Shown here: in pieces, positions 1 to 13,589 of the stretch
Layout of the letters: each line of letters begins with the position of its first letter
Position numbering within the stretch: position 1 is the first letter of the stretch
The notes under the pieces: generated by a model
Seen by the model: the letters and a program-made list of their open reading frames with translations, nothing else
Database searches by the model: none
What the model was told of the DNA's origin: nothing
Assembly (NCBI GenBank): GCA_946811695.1
Contig: OX328132.1
Span: 97,154,022-97,218,021 of the forward strand
Direction of reading: 5' to 3'
DNA: 64,000 bases
From: Gonocerus acuteangulatus
Taxonomy: Eukaryota; Arthropoda; Insecta; Hemiptera; Coreidae
Program-made: the position numbers and the translations under genes

Positions 1-29
1 TGCTCTACCACTGAGCTAACCTCGCCCCT
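1..29 (-). repeat. tRNA-headed SINE, 5' end (cut by window edge)
   Basis: Read on the minus strand, the first bases are a tRNA-like head: GGGGCGAGGTTAGCTC, then an A-box-like GTGGTAGAGCA. The same head occurs in a full-length copy at 54804-55170. The body of this copy lies left of the window. Confidence 0.6.
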
Positions 30-59
30 GTGCCTCTTATTACGTGCGACATTACTTAG

Positions 60-206
60 CTGATAACGGGGCTCCATCAGCGGCCGCCAATAGACCCATT
101 CACTATCATGTCCGCATTCCTCAACAAACTTGAAACCTTGATAACCCCACTTATTTCCCTTATGACTTCCCTTATAACCGACCTTCTACCTAAACTCCTA
201 AAATGA
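60..206 (+). pseudogene. C-terminal remnant of jockey ORF1 (Gag-like)
   Basis: A reading frame stays open from 60 to a TGA at 204-206. Its last part (from an ATG at 108) is a short leucine-rich tail ending LLPKLLK. The stop overlaps the ORF2 start in an ATGA arrangement, the usual way ORF2 is translated after ORF1 in jockey-type LINEs. The zinc-knuckle part of ORF1 is absent. Identity rests on position and overlap, not on a recognised domain. Confidence 0.45.
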
Positions 207-2880
207 TTCCATCCCTTAATACTTCTCTCACCATACTTCTATGGAATGCAAACGGACTTACAACACGACGACTCGAACTGGAACTTCTACTCACAGAAAA
301 GGACATCGACATTGCACTGATAACGGAAACCAACTTACTCAACAAACACCATTTTTCAGTCCCAGGATACGCATCTTACAGGGCCGATCATCCATCTGTA
401 GCCCACAACGGAGCAGCTGTCGTGAAGAACTCAGTGGCTCATTTTCTTCACTCCACAATCTCGACAGACAATATTCAGGTAAGTTCAATATCCCTATCCC
501 TTTCCTCTCACAATTTCATAATATCGGCTGCATATTTTTCTCCTAATAGTACCATCCACCATCCTGAATTCCTTTCACTATTCAAATCCTTTGGTCCTCG
601 CTTCCTCATAGGGGCTGATTTCAACGCAAAACATCCCAGATGGGGAAGCCGTCTCACAAACTCCCGTGGCAGAATCCTATACGACATCCTTCAATCCCAA
701 AACTACCAATCCATTTCCACAAACACTCCCACCTACTGGCCAACAGATCCGTCTCGAACTCCAGACTTGGTCGATTTCTTCATCTCTTCTTGCCTAGGAA
801 GTATATCCTACTCAGTGCAGTCACTGCTTGATCTATCCTCCGATCTCTCAGCCATTCTCCTTAAGCTAGATACCGTTCCTCAACGTCGTGCCCAGTATCC
901 TAGCCTCATCCAAGGTCCTATTAACTGGGAATTATTTCAAGAAATCCTTACCGCTTCCATTGACCTCACTGTCCCCCTCAAAACCCCATCAGATGTCGAC
1001 ACTGCCGTTCTTATGTTCACTAAAGCCATCCAGGACAGTGTCACAAAATCATGTAGACTAAGAACACACATCCCTTTCCATCCCAAACCTCAGCTTCCAG
1101 ACCACATCCAGGACCTTCTAACCGCCAAGCGCCGAGCAAGAGCTCTCTGGCAGAGAACCCGCTATCCCTCCCACCGTACCTCCTTCAACAAACTCTGTCG
1201 AATTTTAAAACAGGCCCTTTCCGAATATCGATCAAAATCCTTCAATGATTATCTTCAAACCCTATCCACAAAAGATAATTCCCTTTGGACTGCTACCCGT
1301 AAAATCCTAAAAATTCATACCGTTCCTCTTACTCTCCAACGCAGTGACGGCAGCTGGGCAAGGAGCGATGAAGATAAGGCCGAAGTTTTTGCCGCACATC
1401 TCGAATCCACTTTTTCTCCGCACCCAAATACAAATTCTATCCACGACAGGCTGGTTAACGACTACCTTGACCACCCTCTTCCCCTCTCCCCTCCTCCCAA
1501 AGCTTTTCATCCTGCAGATGTAAAATACATCATTAAGCATCTCCCCAGAAAATCCCCTGGGTACGACCTTATTACATCCCTTATCCTAAAAAACCTACCC
1601 CAGAAAGCCATAATCTTCCTTACCTACATCTTCAATTCAATCCTAAGAACTACTCATTTCCCCAAACCATGGAAACACTCAATAATAATTCTTATCCCAA
1701 AACCCCAAATACACCATCCTCCTATCGCCCTATAAGCTTACTCCCAATCATGTCAAAAATTTTTGAAAAACTTTTCCTGAAGAGAATCCTTCCCATCGTT
1801 ACGTCCTCCAATTCCATTCCTGACCACCAGTTCGGTTTCCGCTCCCGGCACTCCACCATCCAACAATGCTTTAGCGTTGTTGACACAATATCCTACGCGC
1901 TTGAATGTAAAAACTACTGCACGAGTGCCTTCCTCGACGTCGCCAAAGCGTTCGATCGGGTTTGGCACCCGGGGTTGTTATACAAAGTAAAGCGTATTTT
2001 ACCTCACACATACTACCTCATCCTTCAATCCTACTTCTCGAATCTTTCCTTTCAAGCAAGGTCTGGTACTACCTTGTCCTCCACTCGACCCATATCCTCA
2101 GGCGTCCCACAAGGCAGCATCCTAGGTCCTGTCCTTTACCTCCTGTACACGGCAGATATCCCCACTCATCCGACTACCCACATTACGACCTACGCCGATG
2201 ATACAGCCATATTTTCCTCTTCCCCTGATCCCTTTACAGCTTCCCAGCAACCACAGGAGCACCTTGAGTCTGTCGAGAAATGGTGCAACTTGTGGAAAAT
2301 AAAAGTGAACCCCGAAAAATGTTTTCAAGTTACATTCACTCTTAATAGGAGCGCCTGCCCTCCTGTATTCATTTGCAGACGTCAACTCCCTGCATCGAAT
2401 GAAGTACGTTACCTGAGACTTCTACTAGACAGCAGACTCACATGGAACCCACACACACGACTGAAAAGACTAGAGCTGAACAGGAGATATGGACTCCTAC
2501 GACGACTACTTGGACCTACTTCAAAGCTTACGACACAAAACAAACTTACTATTTACAAAACTATAATCAGACCTATCTGGACATACGGACTCGAATTATG
2601 GGGAACAGCAAAACACTCAAACATACAACGAATACAAGCATTCCAATCCAAAGTCCTTCGTAGAATAGTCAATGCTCCCTTTTATGTCTCCAACAAAACC
2701 CTACACAACGACCTTAATATTCCTTTCGTAAACGACCTCGCCAAATCCCGCTTCCTGACATTTCATTCCAAATTGTCATCCCACCCAAATCCTAGAGGTC
2801 AATCCCTTTCCACACAGACCCACCCTAAAGACCTTCCCAGGAGGCTTAAGAGACTTTGGCCCCGTGACCAGCTACCATGA
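203..2880 (+). pseudogene. jockey ORF2: endonuclease-reverse transcriptase, one frameshift
   Basis: The first part (203 to about 1700) is an exonuclease-endonuclease-phosphatase-type nuclease: WNANGL near the start, ETN, GADFNAKH and DLVDFF. The second part (to 2880) is a reverse transcriptase: QFGFRSRHST, DVAKAFDRVWH, SSGVPQGSILGP and the catalytic YADD box, followed by the usual C-terminal tail. The two halves are in different frames and meet in the CCCAAAACCCC run at about 1694-1705, where a single-base indel explains the break. Apart from that no stop interrupts the frame, so the copy is fairly young. Assignment to the jockey clade is from motif wording and the ORF1/ORF2 overlap. Confidence 0.85.
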
Positions 2881-3119
2881 CAGCAGTCAAAAACAGCACA
2901 GATTGTTTTAATATATTAGGAAGTGCCGATAATGTTTGGCTCCTTCCATATACTATTCATTGACATGTATACTTAGGCCAGCACAATTAATTATTGTACT
3001 TATAATTGTACAGATTTTAAATAAACAAGAAAAGAAAAAAAAAATCAGTTTGGATATTCAGAAACGATTGGTTAAGTTGGAAGTTGTTCCTGATGTTTTA
3101 AATTCATTTAATCTAAGAT

Positions 3120-3711
3120 AGTTAATTTTTGGTTCCGTTTGGACTTGAGAAGTACTATAAATAAAATATTTCATTAACAGGAATGAAAAGTTTTGGGATT
3201 TTCGTATAATTTCTAAAATATCGCAGTAAGTGGAATGTAACCATTTGAAAGCTTACTACATTCTCTCCAAAAAATGTCGCTTTTCGACTCCAATGTTATT
3301 TTTGATGGGGGGATGTCAAGCGGAGAAATATGTTCTTGAAACTTTGAAATTGTAAATTTTGTTCTTTTGAACGGTTTGTTATTTGTATCTGTTTAACTAT
3401 AGTTTTAATTAGTTGTTGTTTTTTTTAACTGAATTTAACAGTAAAATGAGTATTTTATTAAAACAAGGTAAGACAATGCGAAACAGTGTTATAGAGTTTC
3501 CAAGAGAGAACGTTGTAACAGAGGATAGAGTAATTTCCGCTTAGGATACTGTCAGTTTCATTGTGGCGCCTTAAATTTCCTTCAATGATTTCATTTTATA
3601 TTTTTCACGAATGATCAAAACCTACTAATAACTGCTTCTATTCCTTTACTAATGGCACTAAGCGTATGAACGGAACCGCGCTAAGATGACGCTGTTCTTG
3701 CGAGTCGGACT
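3120..3711 (-). mobile_element. HINE/Helentron-like element, 5' half
   Basis: The minus strand starts at about 3708 with the family 5' end (GTCCGACTCGCA, then the subterminal TTAGCGCGGTTCC motif at 3671-3684). The body (3140-3560) is a divergent match to the family block containing AAGCTTACTAAATTCTCT. The (AT)n core and 3' hairpin are missing. Confidence 0.6.
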
Positions 3712-4050
3712 TTTAATTTATTAGAGAAACTTTGCTGGAAGGATTTTCCCCCTATAGAGTGGGCTGAAACACTATCAGTTGTTGATATTTAGAGTTATAA
3801 ACAAAAAAAAAATAATCTAATGAAGAAAAAGTCATATGTAGAAGTTGATCAGCCGTAAAGAAAAACAAAGGTGTAGATTACATACCAGCCTGCCAGCAGC
3901 CATGCCCGAACAAATCTCATAAACTAACTAATTTAAATTTAAAATCAATGGACCAAATGCCATGTGATCTGGGCAAACAATAGATGATGGGATCTACTTC
4001 CGCCGCTCCTGCTACTTAATAGAATATTAATGGACGTACATGAATGTAGG

Positions 4051-4128
4051 TATAAAAGGGTCGTAAATTAATAAGCCTCTCAGTCGCCAGTATTTTCATC
4101 AGTGATCAGGATATAATCATCTAAAATG
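4051..4128 (+). promoter_or_regulatory. Orphan TATA + initiator core promoter with 5' leader
   Basis: TATAAAAGGG at 4051-4060 is followed by TCAGTC at 4080-4085. This places the initiator A (4082) 31 bases after the first T of the TATA box, the classic arthropod spacing. A 44-base leader then reaches AAAATG at 4123-4128, directly followed by GTCAGT, which could be a splice donor. Tiny first exons that carry little more than the start codon are common in insect cuticle and secreted-protein genes. I found no matching downstream exon before the next transposons; unspliced, the frame ends after 14 codons. Chance occurrence is possible. Confidence 0.4.
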
Positions 4129-4139
4129 GTCAGTAAAAT

Positions 4140-5440
4140 ATATAGCATGTCTGTCTGTGTTTTAGTTTAGAGTTTTCATCAACCCTTGTAAAAAGTGAAA
4201 GATATAGTGAACTTATAAGTTGGAATTTATAATTTATGTTGAGCTAACTTTCAAATCAAATGGATATACTGAGAGTCCATTTCACAAGCTCTTTAAGTTG
4301 AAAACTTGGAAGAAATTTTTAATTTAAACATTCCTCACAATGTTAATTGTTATCCTATTTGAGTTACAAGAGTAAATAACAATTCTAAATGTACTATTTT
4401 GAAATACTTAACTTCTAATACTCTTTAAGTAATTCAATCAAAATCTATTGACTAATGTTATTATTTCAAATAGATGAATTAATAGTACAACTCACAGTCT
4501 GCATTTTTGATTACTGTTGAAATTTCATCTCTGCAATTAAGTAAAAACTGCATAAATATATAATTAGTTTCAGCTTAGAAAAAAGTAATTGCAGCTCAGT
4601 AAAAATAATCCCCTTCTCAGATGGGATTCGAGCCCTGTTCTTCCGCTTACAGGAGGGGGGGGGGATATTATGTTCACTTCGATTCCTTATCGCGCAAGAT
4701 GCGGGACAAAATTAAAACAAATCGAAATAAAATAAATATGCTATAATACAAAACGTAAAGCTTTTTTATAAGACATTGTTCCTACTTTAACGTATTTAAG
4801 CATTATTCATTTTAATTTGTCAATGTTTATTTTATTTTTCTTCTCAGGGTTACTTTCATTCCATATTTAATTTAAGTATTGCTTTCGTTATTTTGCTATT
4901 TTTATTTGGGGGGGGGGGATGTTTTGTTTTGTTTCATGGCTTCATATTCTGAATTTTCGTGTTCGTTTTTTTATTGGTATAAAGCAAAGTAGATAGTTTC
5001 GCACCAAACATTTCGTCTAACCGAATGCAGACTCAAGACCGACCCCAAAAGAAATCTTTATTTTCAACAAATAAGTCTCATTAAATAAATATGATTTTCT
5101 GGCAGTGAAATATGTGCAGCTCAACGAGGGGCTGAAAAAAAAAAGGAATTATCATTTTAAAGAACTTAACATTGCCGTTCTTAGACCGTGCATCATTAAC
5201 TGGATTCATTGGATCACATTGCTGTTATTTTTTAAAGTAAAGGTTTTGTACATTCAGATGTTATAATTTGAATTCAAATGTTTTGAACATTCTAAAAAAA
5301 AAATATGCTTATATGAACGTTTTTGTTGCATTTGAGGTCTTCTATGACATCCATTTTGTTTCACCTCCAGACCGGAAGTAAAACGGAAATTCACTTCTTT
5401 ATTGTGAATTTGCAAAAAAGGAAGTATACCCTTTAAAAAA
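4140..5440. other. Intergenic AT-rich DNA, no gene recognised
   Basis: No coding exon, RNA gene or structured repeat stands out. There are G-runs at 4656-4664 and 4910-4918. A short tRNA T-arm-like GATTCGAGCCC near 4625-4635 may be the end of a decayed SINE. Confidence 0.4.
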
Positions 5441-5445
5441 AAAAG

Positions 5446-6665
5446 TCCGACTCGCAGAAACTGCTTCATCTTAGCGCGGTTACGTACATCTCGAACAAAT
5501 GGAATATATTAGCATTACAAATCACAGGAAACTGACACTAGCCAACTTACACAGAAATGGATAATTCTTAATCTGTATAAGTCAATACAATTTTGTAATA
5601 AAAACGTACTTACTCTTTGACTACTGCTTAGAAGGCTCTATTCCAAAAAACTAAAAATTCGTTGTCATTTTAAGTATCTTGTTTTACTAGCAAATTCCTT
5701 TTACTGTTATAATCAACTGTAAATATGTGCTTCATAACGAATAAAATTCCATTCTGTCGTGGGTTAAATCTTTCTATAAAATAAGAAATAAGGATAACTT
5801 TAGTCAGAGGCTATGAGGAAGGTTATATAGAAAGGAGAATTCAAAACAAACTACGTCATCATGATTAGCCACTGCCATCTTGAGTACCACAGCCACTCCA
5901 AACTTATTATTACCCATACCTTTCACCGTGTTTTAGCTTATTTTACTACGATACTAATTTTACTGATAAATGCGATTTAAAACAAGAAACAACCAATTAA
6001 AAAGGGAGATAAACAAAGAGAAAAACCCTTTCAAAACAACAAAACAAACACTTTTTAAGTTTTAAGCGCTTATATCTTTCATTGACGTTGCCACATCGAA
6101 TATTGCTTCAGAACCTTTTTTGTAGAACATTTAGTAAGCATTCGAATGGTCACCTTCCACTTACCACGAATTCCCAACCGTTACGAGATATTTACGAAAA
6201 ATGTATGAAGATCCGAAAACTTTTCATGTCTATTAATAAAATATTTTTTTTTTTTGCATACTTCCTTAACTCCAAATATAACCAACATTTAAACATATGA
6301 GTTGGGATTAATTTCCAAGATGTACAAAATATTTCAATTGAATCCCGCGATTCTAAGTACCCTCAAAAAAATAATGACTTACAAAATCATTGATTCCACT
6401 TTTCTCAGGAACGGTTAGAGATATCGCCTTGACAATGGTTTCATTCGTTTTCCTATGTTAAGAAACATATAAAACAAGTACCTGCAAGCATATGAACTCA
6501 AAAACGTAAGCGTTGCGATTTTTTTTGCGCGAATTTCGCCCCAAAAACTATCTTCCAGTTGGCGGATTCTGCTGGTTAACGAACTTGTAATTAGAAGAGA
6601 GATTTTTGTACCAAATTTCATCAAAATCGGACCATTTTTGAGCCGCCAGGAGCGCGAACAGACAA

Positions 6666-6704
<39 letters not shown>

Positions 6705-6822
6705 AATTTGAACCACCTATATTTTCGTAATCTATGGGGTCTGAAACGAGAAAGTTTCTGGTCGGCACGTCCGGATCGCGTCATGAGGTCAACCTCATAA
6801 GCGGAGAAAGGGAGTAACCACG

Positions 6823-6825
<3 letters not shown>
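5446..6825 (+). mobile_element. HINE/Helentron-like element, near full length (subfamily A)
   Basis: Starts TCCGACTCGCAG with subterminal TTAGCGCGGTTAC. The body contains the block GTACCAAATTTCATCAAAAT, then GAACAGACAAGC and an (AT)n core at 6668-6702, then the ATTTGAACCACC block. It ends in CACGCTAA at 6818-6825 after a short GC-rich hairpin region. Subterminal inverted repeats, an internal microsatellite and a 3' hairpin followed by CTRR are the described layout of Helentron-associated elements such as Drosophila DINE-1. No Rep/helicase ORF is present, so it is non-autonomous. Confidence 0.75.

Positions 6826-6900
<75 letters not shown>
6826..6900 (+). repeat. Poly(A) run
   Basis: About 75 uninterrupted A bases directly follow the CTAA end of the preceding element. 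Either the element landed in an A-run, as this family does elsewhere, or the run grew by slippage. Confidence 0.9.
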
Positions 6901-6906
<6 letters not shown>

Positions 6907-6994
6907 AGATGTTTTTTGTTTGAACTGTAATAAACCTTTTGATTTTTAATTACTATTTTTTTGTTTTTAAATTTGCAAATTTACAATAAAAAAG

Positions 6995-8578
<1,584 letters not shown>

Positions 8579-8581
8579 AAG

Positions 8582-9940
8582 TCCGATTAGCAGGAACTGC
8601 GTCATCTTAGCGCGGTTCCGTTCTTATCTTTAGTGTTTATGAAGGCATAAAATAGAAACAGTTATTACTTTGTTTAGATCAATAGCGAAACACCTATCCA
8701 AATGAAATCTTAAACAAACCAGTCTTGAAAGGTCTTCATTTACAATCTTACCTGTATGGGTCAGCTATCCCATAAGTCGGGCAGAAAGGCGTCCACTCAG
8801 AGGCATTTGGAAAGCCTTGGGATCTCTCTCTTTGAACGCTACATTTTTAACAATAAATTGATCTTCTTATTTTACTTAATCTGTTTTATTGTCAAATACA
8901 TTATCCGACTATAAGCAATTTAAAAATAACAAGGAATAAAACAGACAAAAAGAACAGTTCGAATAAACGAAATCAATTACTTTAAAGTTTTAAGCACTTA
9001 TTTCTCCGATTGACATCGCCTAATTAAAACTTTCTTTAGAACCTTTTTGTAGAGCATTTAGTAAGTTTTCGAATGGTAACCTTCTGCTTCCCAAGATTGT
9101 CAACGGTTTTCGAGATACTAACGCAAGTATACAAAGTTACCAAAACTTTTCTTGTCTGTTAATAAAATATTTTATTCTAACCCTTTCTTTTCTCCAAACG
9201 TAACCAAAATTTGAACATATTAGTGTTGATGAAATTCGAACATGCAGAAAATGTTTCAACTGAATCCCATAATTCTAAGTACCAAAATCAAAGACAAAAA
9301 GAACAGTTCGAATAAGCGAAATCAATTACTTTAAAGGTTTAAGCACTTATTTCTACGATTGACATCGCCTAATCAAAACTTTCATTAGAACCATTTTTGT
9401 AGAGCATTTAGTAATCTTTCTAATGGTGATCTTACGTTTCGCAAGATTCTCAACCTTTTTCGAAATATTAAGGAACGTATACAAAGTTACCAAAATTTTT
9501 TATGTCTGTTAATAAAATATTTTATTCTAACCCTTCCTTAACTCCAAACGTAACAAAAATTTCAACATATTAGTTTTCATGAAAGTAGAACATGCAGAAA
9601 ATGTTTCAACTGAATCCATTGATTCTAAGTACCCAAACCAAAAACGGCATTCAAAAACTATTTTTCCAATTTTCTCGAAAACGGTTAAAGCTATCGCCTT
9701 GAAAATGGTTTCATTCGTTTTCCTAGCCCAAGAAGCCTATAAATCGAGTACTTACAAGCTTATGAACTCAAAAACGTAAGCGTTACGATTTTTTTTGCGC
9801 GAATTTCGCCCTAAACGCCATCTTCCAGTGGGCGGATTCTGCTGGTTAACGAACTTGACCTTTCAAATTGGAAGACGGATTTTTGTACCAAATTTCATCA
9901 CAATCGGACCATTAGGGAAGCCAGAAATGAGCGAACAGAC

Positions 9941-10013
<73 letters not shown>

Positions 10014-10038
10014 TATACATATATATATATATATATAA

Positions 10039-10070
<32 letters not shown>

Positions 10071-10211
10071 GTACAAATTTGAACCACCGTTATTTTCGGT
10101 CTGTAGGGGTTCTGAAACGCGAAATTTTCTAGTCGGCACTTCCGGATTGTTTCATTGTATCAACCTTATAAGCGGGGTTCCTCCCTATGGGGGAGGGAGG
10201 AACCGCGCTAA
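8582..10211 (+). mobile_element. HINE/Helentron-like element, head-to-tail with previous copy
   Basis: Starts TCCGATTAGCAGG at 8582, sharing the AAAA junction with the CTAA end of the preceding copy, and ends at CTAA 10208-10211 after a perfect GGTTCCTCCC/GGGAGGAACC hairpin. The (AT)n core is about 9943-10070. Part of the body (around 8870-9240 and 9290-9570) is internally duplicated. Confidence 0.75.
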
Positions 10212-10532
10212 AAGTGAATTCCCGTTGTACTTTTGGCCTAATATATGAGAGCTGAAACATATGAGGTAATGTTTTATTTTATTATTTTAATTTTGTTTTA
10301 TCTACTGGGCTGCACTAGGTTGGTGTGATGAAATTAATTTACAAATTTGGAGGTAGTATTTTTGTACCAAACTACATCGACATGGAGCCACTTTTTAGCG
10401 CGGTTACTCCCTATCTCCAAAGGGAGAACCCACTTTTGAGGTTGACCTCACGACGCAATCCGGAAGTGCAGACTAGAAACTTTCACGTTTCAGACCCTAT
10501 AGATCACGAAAATATAGGTGGCTCAAATTTGT

Positions 10533-10596
<64 letters not shown>

Positions 10597-10656
10597 CCAT
10601 GATTTGTGACCAGTCATAGTATGGGTGGCGAGCTGAGCACACATAGGGATTTAATG

Positions 10657-10697
10657 GCCCCTGAGGAGGTGGCATAAGGCCACGAAACATGTAGGGC
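10657..10697 (+). ncRNA. Hammerhead ribozyme motif, unit 1 (predicted)
   Basis: Helix I pairs GCCC (10657-10660) with GGGC (10694-10697). The core CTGAGGA (10661-10667) fits CUGANGA. Helix II pairs GTGGC (10669-10673) with GCCAC (10679-10683). GAAA is at 10684-10687, helix III is the self-complementary ACATGT (10687-10692), and GTA gives a predicted cleavage after A10693. A single extra G lies between the core and helix II. Such a short helix III is expected to work only as a dimer, which the tandem arrangement allows. Confidence 0.6.
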
Positions 10698-10980
10698 GTA
10701 TCAAAAATAAAATAGTGCAAGAATCTGGAGTACTATTATTTGGACCTTTGCCATATTTATGAAAATAAATAAATGTACATAAATAAAGGTCACAAATCAT
10801 GGAATTGAATATGAATAACTCCAAGGCGGAAAAAAGGAGGGACGAAGAACTCTACTTTGAGATTCTGATTATGAACATTGACGAGAACGGTGCGAAGGAA
10901 TTGTTTAAACTAATAAAAAAAAAAAAAAAAGAAAGAGTCATAGTATGGGTGGCGAGCTGAGCACACATAGGGATTTAATG

Positions 10981-11021
10981 GCCCCTGAGGAGGTGGCATA
11001 AGGCCACGAAACATGTAGGGC
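10981..11021 (+). ncRNA. Hammerhead ribozyme motif, unit 2 (predicted)
   Basis: The same elements as unit 1, shifted by 324 bases and identical in sequence: GCCC, CTGAGGA, GTGGC/GCCAC, GAAA, ACATGT, GTA and GGGC. Cleavage here and in unit 1 would release one full unit. Confidence 0.6.
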
Positions 11022-11300
11022 GTATCAAAAATAAAATAGTGCAAGAATCTGGAGTACTATTATTTGGACCTTTGCCATATTTATGAAAATAAATAAATGT
11101 ACATAAATAAAGGTCACAAATCATGGAATTGAATATGAATAACTCCAAGGCGGAAAAAAGGAGGGACGAAGAACTCTACTTTGAGATTCTGATTATGAAC
11201 ATTGACGAGAACGGTGCGAAGGAATTGTTTAAACTAATAAAATAAAAAAAAAAGGAGTCATAGTATGGGTGGCGAGCTGACCACACATAGGGATTTAATG

Positions 11301-11341
11301 GCCCCTGAGGAGGTGGCATAAGGCCACGAAACATGTAGGGC
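11301..11341 (+). ncRNA. Hammerhead ribozyme motif, unit 3 (predicted)
   Basis: Third copy of the motif, 320 bases after the second and identical in core and helices. The unit itself is truncated downstream. Confidence 0.6.
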
Positions 11342-11412
11342 GTATCAAAAATAAAATAGTGCAAGAATCTGGAGTACTATTATTTGGACCTTTGCCATAT
11401 TTATGAAAATAA

Positions 11413-11465
<53 letters not shown>

Positions 11466-12834
11466 TGATATTATTTTTCGTCGCTGGGATAGTATTTTTA
11501 GATGGACCGGGAAGAAGTGAGGAGGAGTACCACCGCTGGAGAAAAATGCCGTTCCATCTAAATATATATATATATATGTATGTATTTATATATATGCTTG
11601 TCTGTTCGCGCTCTAGCAAGCTCAAAAATGGCCCGATTTTCATGAAATTTGGTACAAAAATCTGTTTTCTAATTTGAAAGGTCAAGTTCGTTAACCAGCA
11701 GAATCGGCCTACGGGAATAGAGTGTTTGGGGTAAAATTCACGCAAAAAAAATCGTAACGCTTACGATTTGTAGTTCATATGCTTGCAGGTACTTGTTTTA
11801 TAGGTTTCTTAACATAGGAAAACGAAAAAAACACTTTCAAGGCGATATCTGTAACCGTTTTTGAGAAAAGTGGAATCAATGTTTTTGTAAGTCATTATTT
11901 TTTTGTGGGTACGTGGAATCGCGGGATTCAATTGGAATATTTTCTACAACTTGGAAATTAATTCCAACTATGTTCCAAGATTTTTAAATTTAGGTTATAT
12001 TTGGAATTAAGGAAGTATGCGAAAAAAAATATTTTATTAATAGACATGAAAAGTTTTCGGATCCTTATACATTTTTCGTAAATATCTTGATAACGGTTGG
12101 GAAATCGTGGTAAGTGGAAGGTGACCATTCGAATGCTTACTAAATTCTCTACAAAAACGATTCTGAAGCAATATTCGATGGGGCAACGTCAATCAGAGAT
12201 ATAAGCGCTTAAAACTGAAAAAGTGTTTGGTTTGTTGTTTTGAAAGAAGTTTTCTCTTTGTTTATCGCACTTTTTAATTGGTTGTTTTTTGTTTTAAATT
12301 TAATTTATCAGTAAAATTAGTATTGTAAAATAAGCTAAGAAACGGTGAATGGTATTGGTAATAAGTTTGGAGTGGCTGTGGTAATCAAGATGGCTGTGTC
12401 TAATATCATGATGGCGTATGCATAGTTTGTTTTGAATTGTCCTATCTATATAACCTTCCTCATACCCTCCAACTGAAGTTATCGTTATTTCTTAATTTAT
12501 AGAAAGATTTAACCCACGAAAGAATGGAATTTTATTCGCCACGAAGCACATATTTACAGTTGATTATAACAGTAAAACGAATTTGCTAGTAAAACAAGAT
12601 ACTTAAAATGACAACGAATTTTTGGTTGTTTAGAATAGAGCCTTCTCAGCGGTAGTCGAAGAGTACGTACGTTTTCAGCACATAATTGTATTGACTTATA
12701 CAGATTAAGAATTATCCGCTTCTGTGTAAGTTGGCGACTGTCAGTTTCCTGTGATTTGTGATGCTAATCTATTCCATTTCTTCGAGATGTACGTAACCGC
12801 GCTAAATGACGCAGTTCCTGCGAGTCGGACTTTT

Positions 12835-13497
12835 AGTTACTTGAATTCAAAATAAATTTGTACATTACCGTTTATATTGACAAAGATATCGACCGACCCT
12901 TCAGTCAAATGCTTTAAAGACTTCTAGTGTGAAATTGTAACAAAAAATACTGCCAGATATACTTTAGCATCTATAATATTATTAAAATTATACATGTGCA
13001 TATATGCCCTTACAAATCTTACAGATGTGAAAGTATGTTTGGCTGTATGTATGTTTATCTTTTGACGTAAATCTACCAAAACCGATTTGAATGATAGTTG
13101 GGTCAATACGTTTCTTTGGTACCACGGAGTATAACAGTGTTTACTTACCATTTTGATATGGTGTACGAGTCGGAATATTCATACAATATCATTAGAAAAA
13201 AAGGTGTTCCATCGAACTATTATGACTGCAGGACGGATTTCGTGCGGCAAACATTTTAAAAACGTGCAATAAAAAGTAGCCAAACGTGCAAGAAAAATTA
13301 GCTAAACGTGCAAAAACATGTAATAAAAATGAAATATACTGACAAACGTGCAATTCAACCTTCTACTGTGTGAAGAGGTGATGTATAATAAAAAAAAATC
13401 AAATATTAAGTTAACATATTTATATAATAATTATAATATACATATGTCCTTACAAAAACAATCAATTTCTTTGATAGATATAATAATTAAACAAAAT
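12835..13497. other. Spacer, no gene recognised
   Basis: AT-rich sequence between two elements. The phrase AACGTGCAA/AAACGTGCAA recurs three to four times between 13260 and 13355, a weak local repeat. No supported coding sequence. Confidence 0.4.
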
Positions 13498-13498
13498 T

Positions 13499-13551
<53 letters not shown>

Positions 13552-13558
13552 TATATCA
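13498..13558. repeat. (AT)n microsatellite
   Basis: About 55 bases of alternating AT, outside any recognised HINE core. Confidence 0.9.
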
Positions 13559-13589
13559 AATCAATCTTCGTAAATTTCTACTAACTTTA

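Larger units (their letters stand above)
40..3046 (+). mobile_element. jockey-clade non-LTR retrotransposon, 5'-truncated
   Basis: Contains the tail of ORF1, a complete but frameshifted ORF2 with endonuclease and reverse transcriptase, a short 3' UTR and an A-rich tail near 3030-3046. ORF1 is almost entirely missing, so the copy is 5'-truncated, as usual for target-primed insertion. The left boundary is approximate, just after the SINE fragment. Confidence 0.8.
10613..11418 (+). repeat. Tandem ~322-bp repeat, 2.5 units (retrozyme-like)
   Basis: GTCATAGTATGGGTGGCGAG recurs at 10613, 10937 and 11257, giving periods of 324 and 320 bp; the third unit stops near 11418 in (AT)n. Units are almost identical. 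They differ in the A-run at the unit junction and at one base (GAGCACACA versus GACCACACA). Each unit contains a hammerhead-ribozyme-like motif, listed separately. No protein is encoded. Short tandem units each with a type I hammerhead are the layout described for animal retrozymes, which move with help from Penelope-like or other retroelements. Confidence 0.7.
10395..12829 (-). mobile_element. HINE/Helentron-like element split by a tandem-array insertion
   Basis: The 3' end (TTAGCGCGGTTACTCC at 10395-10410 on plus) and the ATTTGAGCCACC block run up to the (AT)n core at 10540-10590. The rest of the element resumes at (AT)n 11559-11596 and runs to the 5' end at 12829 (GTCCGACTCGCAGG on minus). 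Both parts have the same orientation and complement each other, so I read one element opened at its microsatellite by 10591-11558. Confidence 0.6.

Noticed and set aside
9943..10076. Tyr/Ile repeat proteins (YIYIYI) from many ORFs
   Set aside because: These frames are translations of (AT)n microsatellites inside HINE elements and have no coding meaning.
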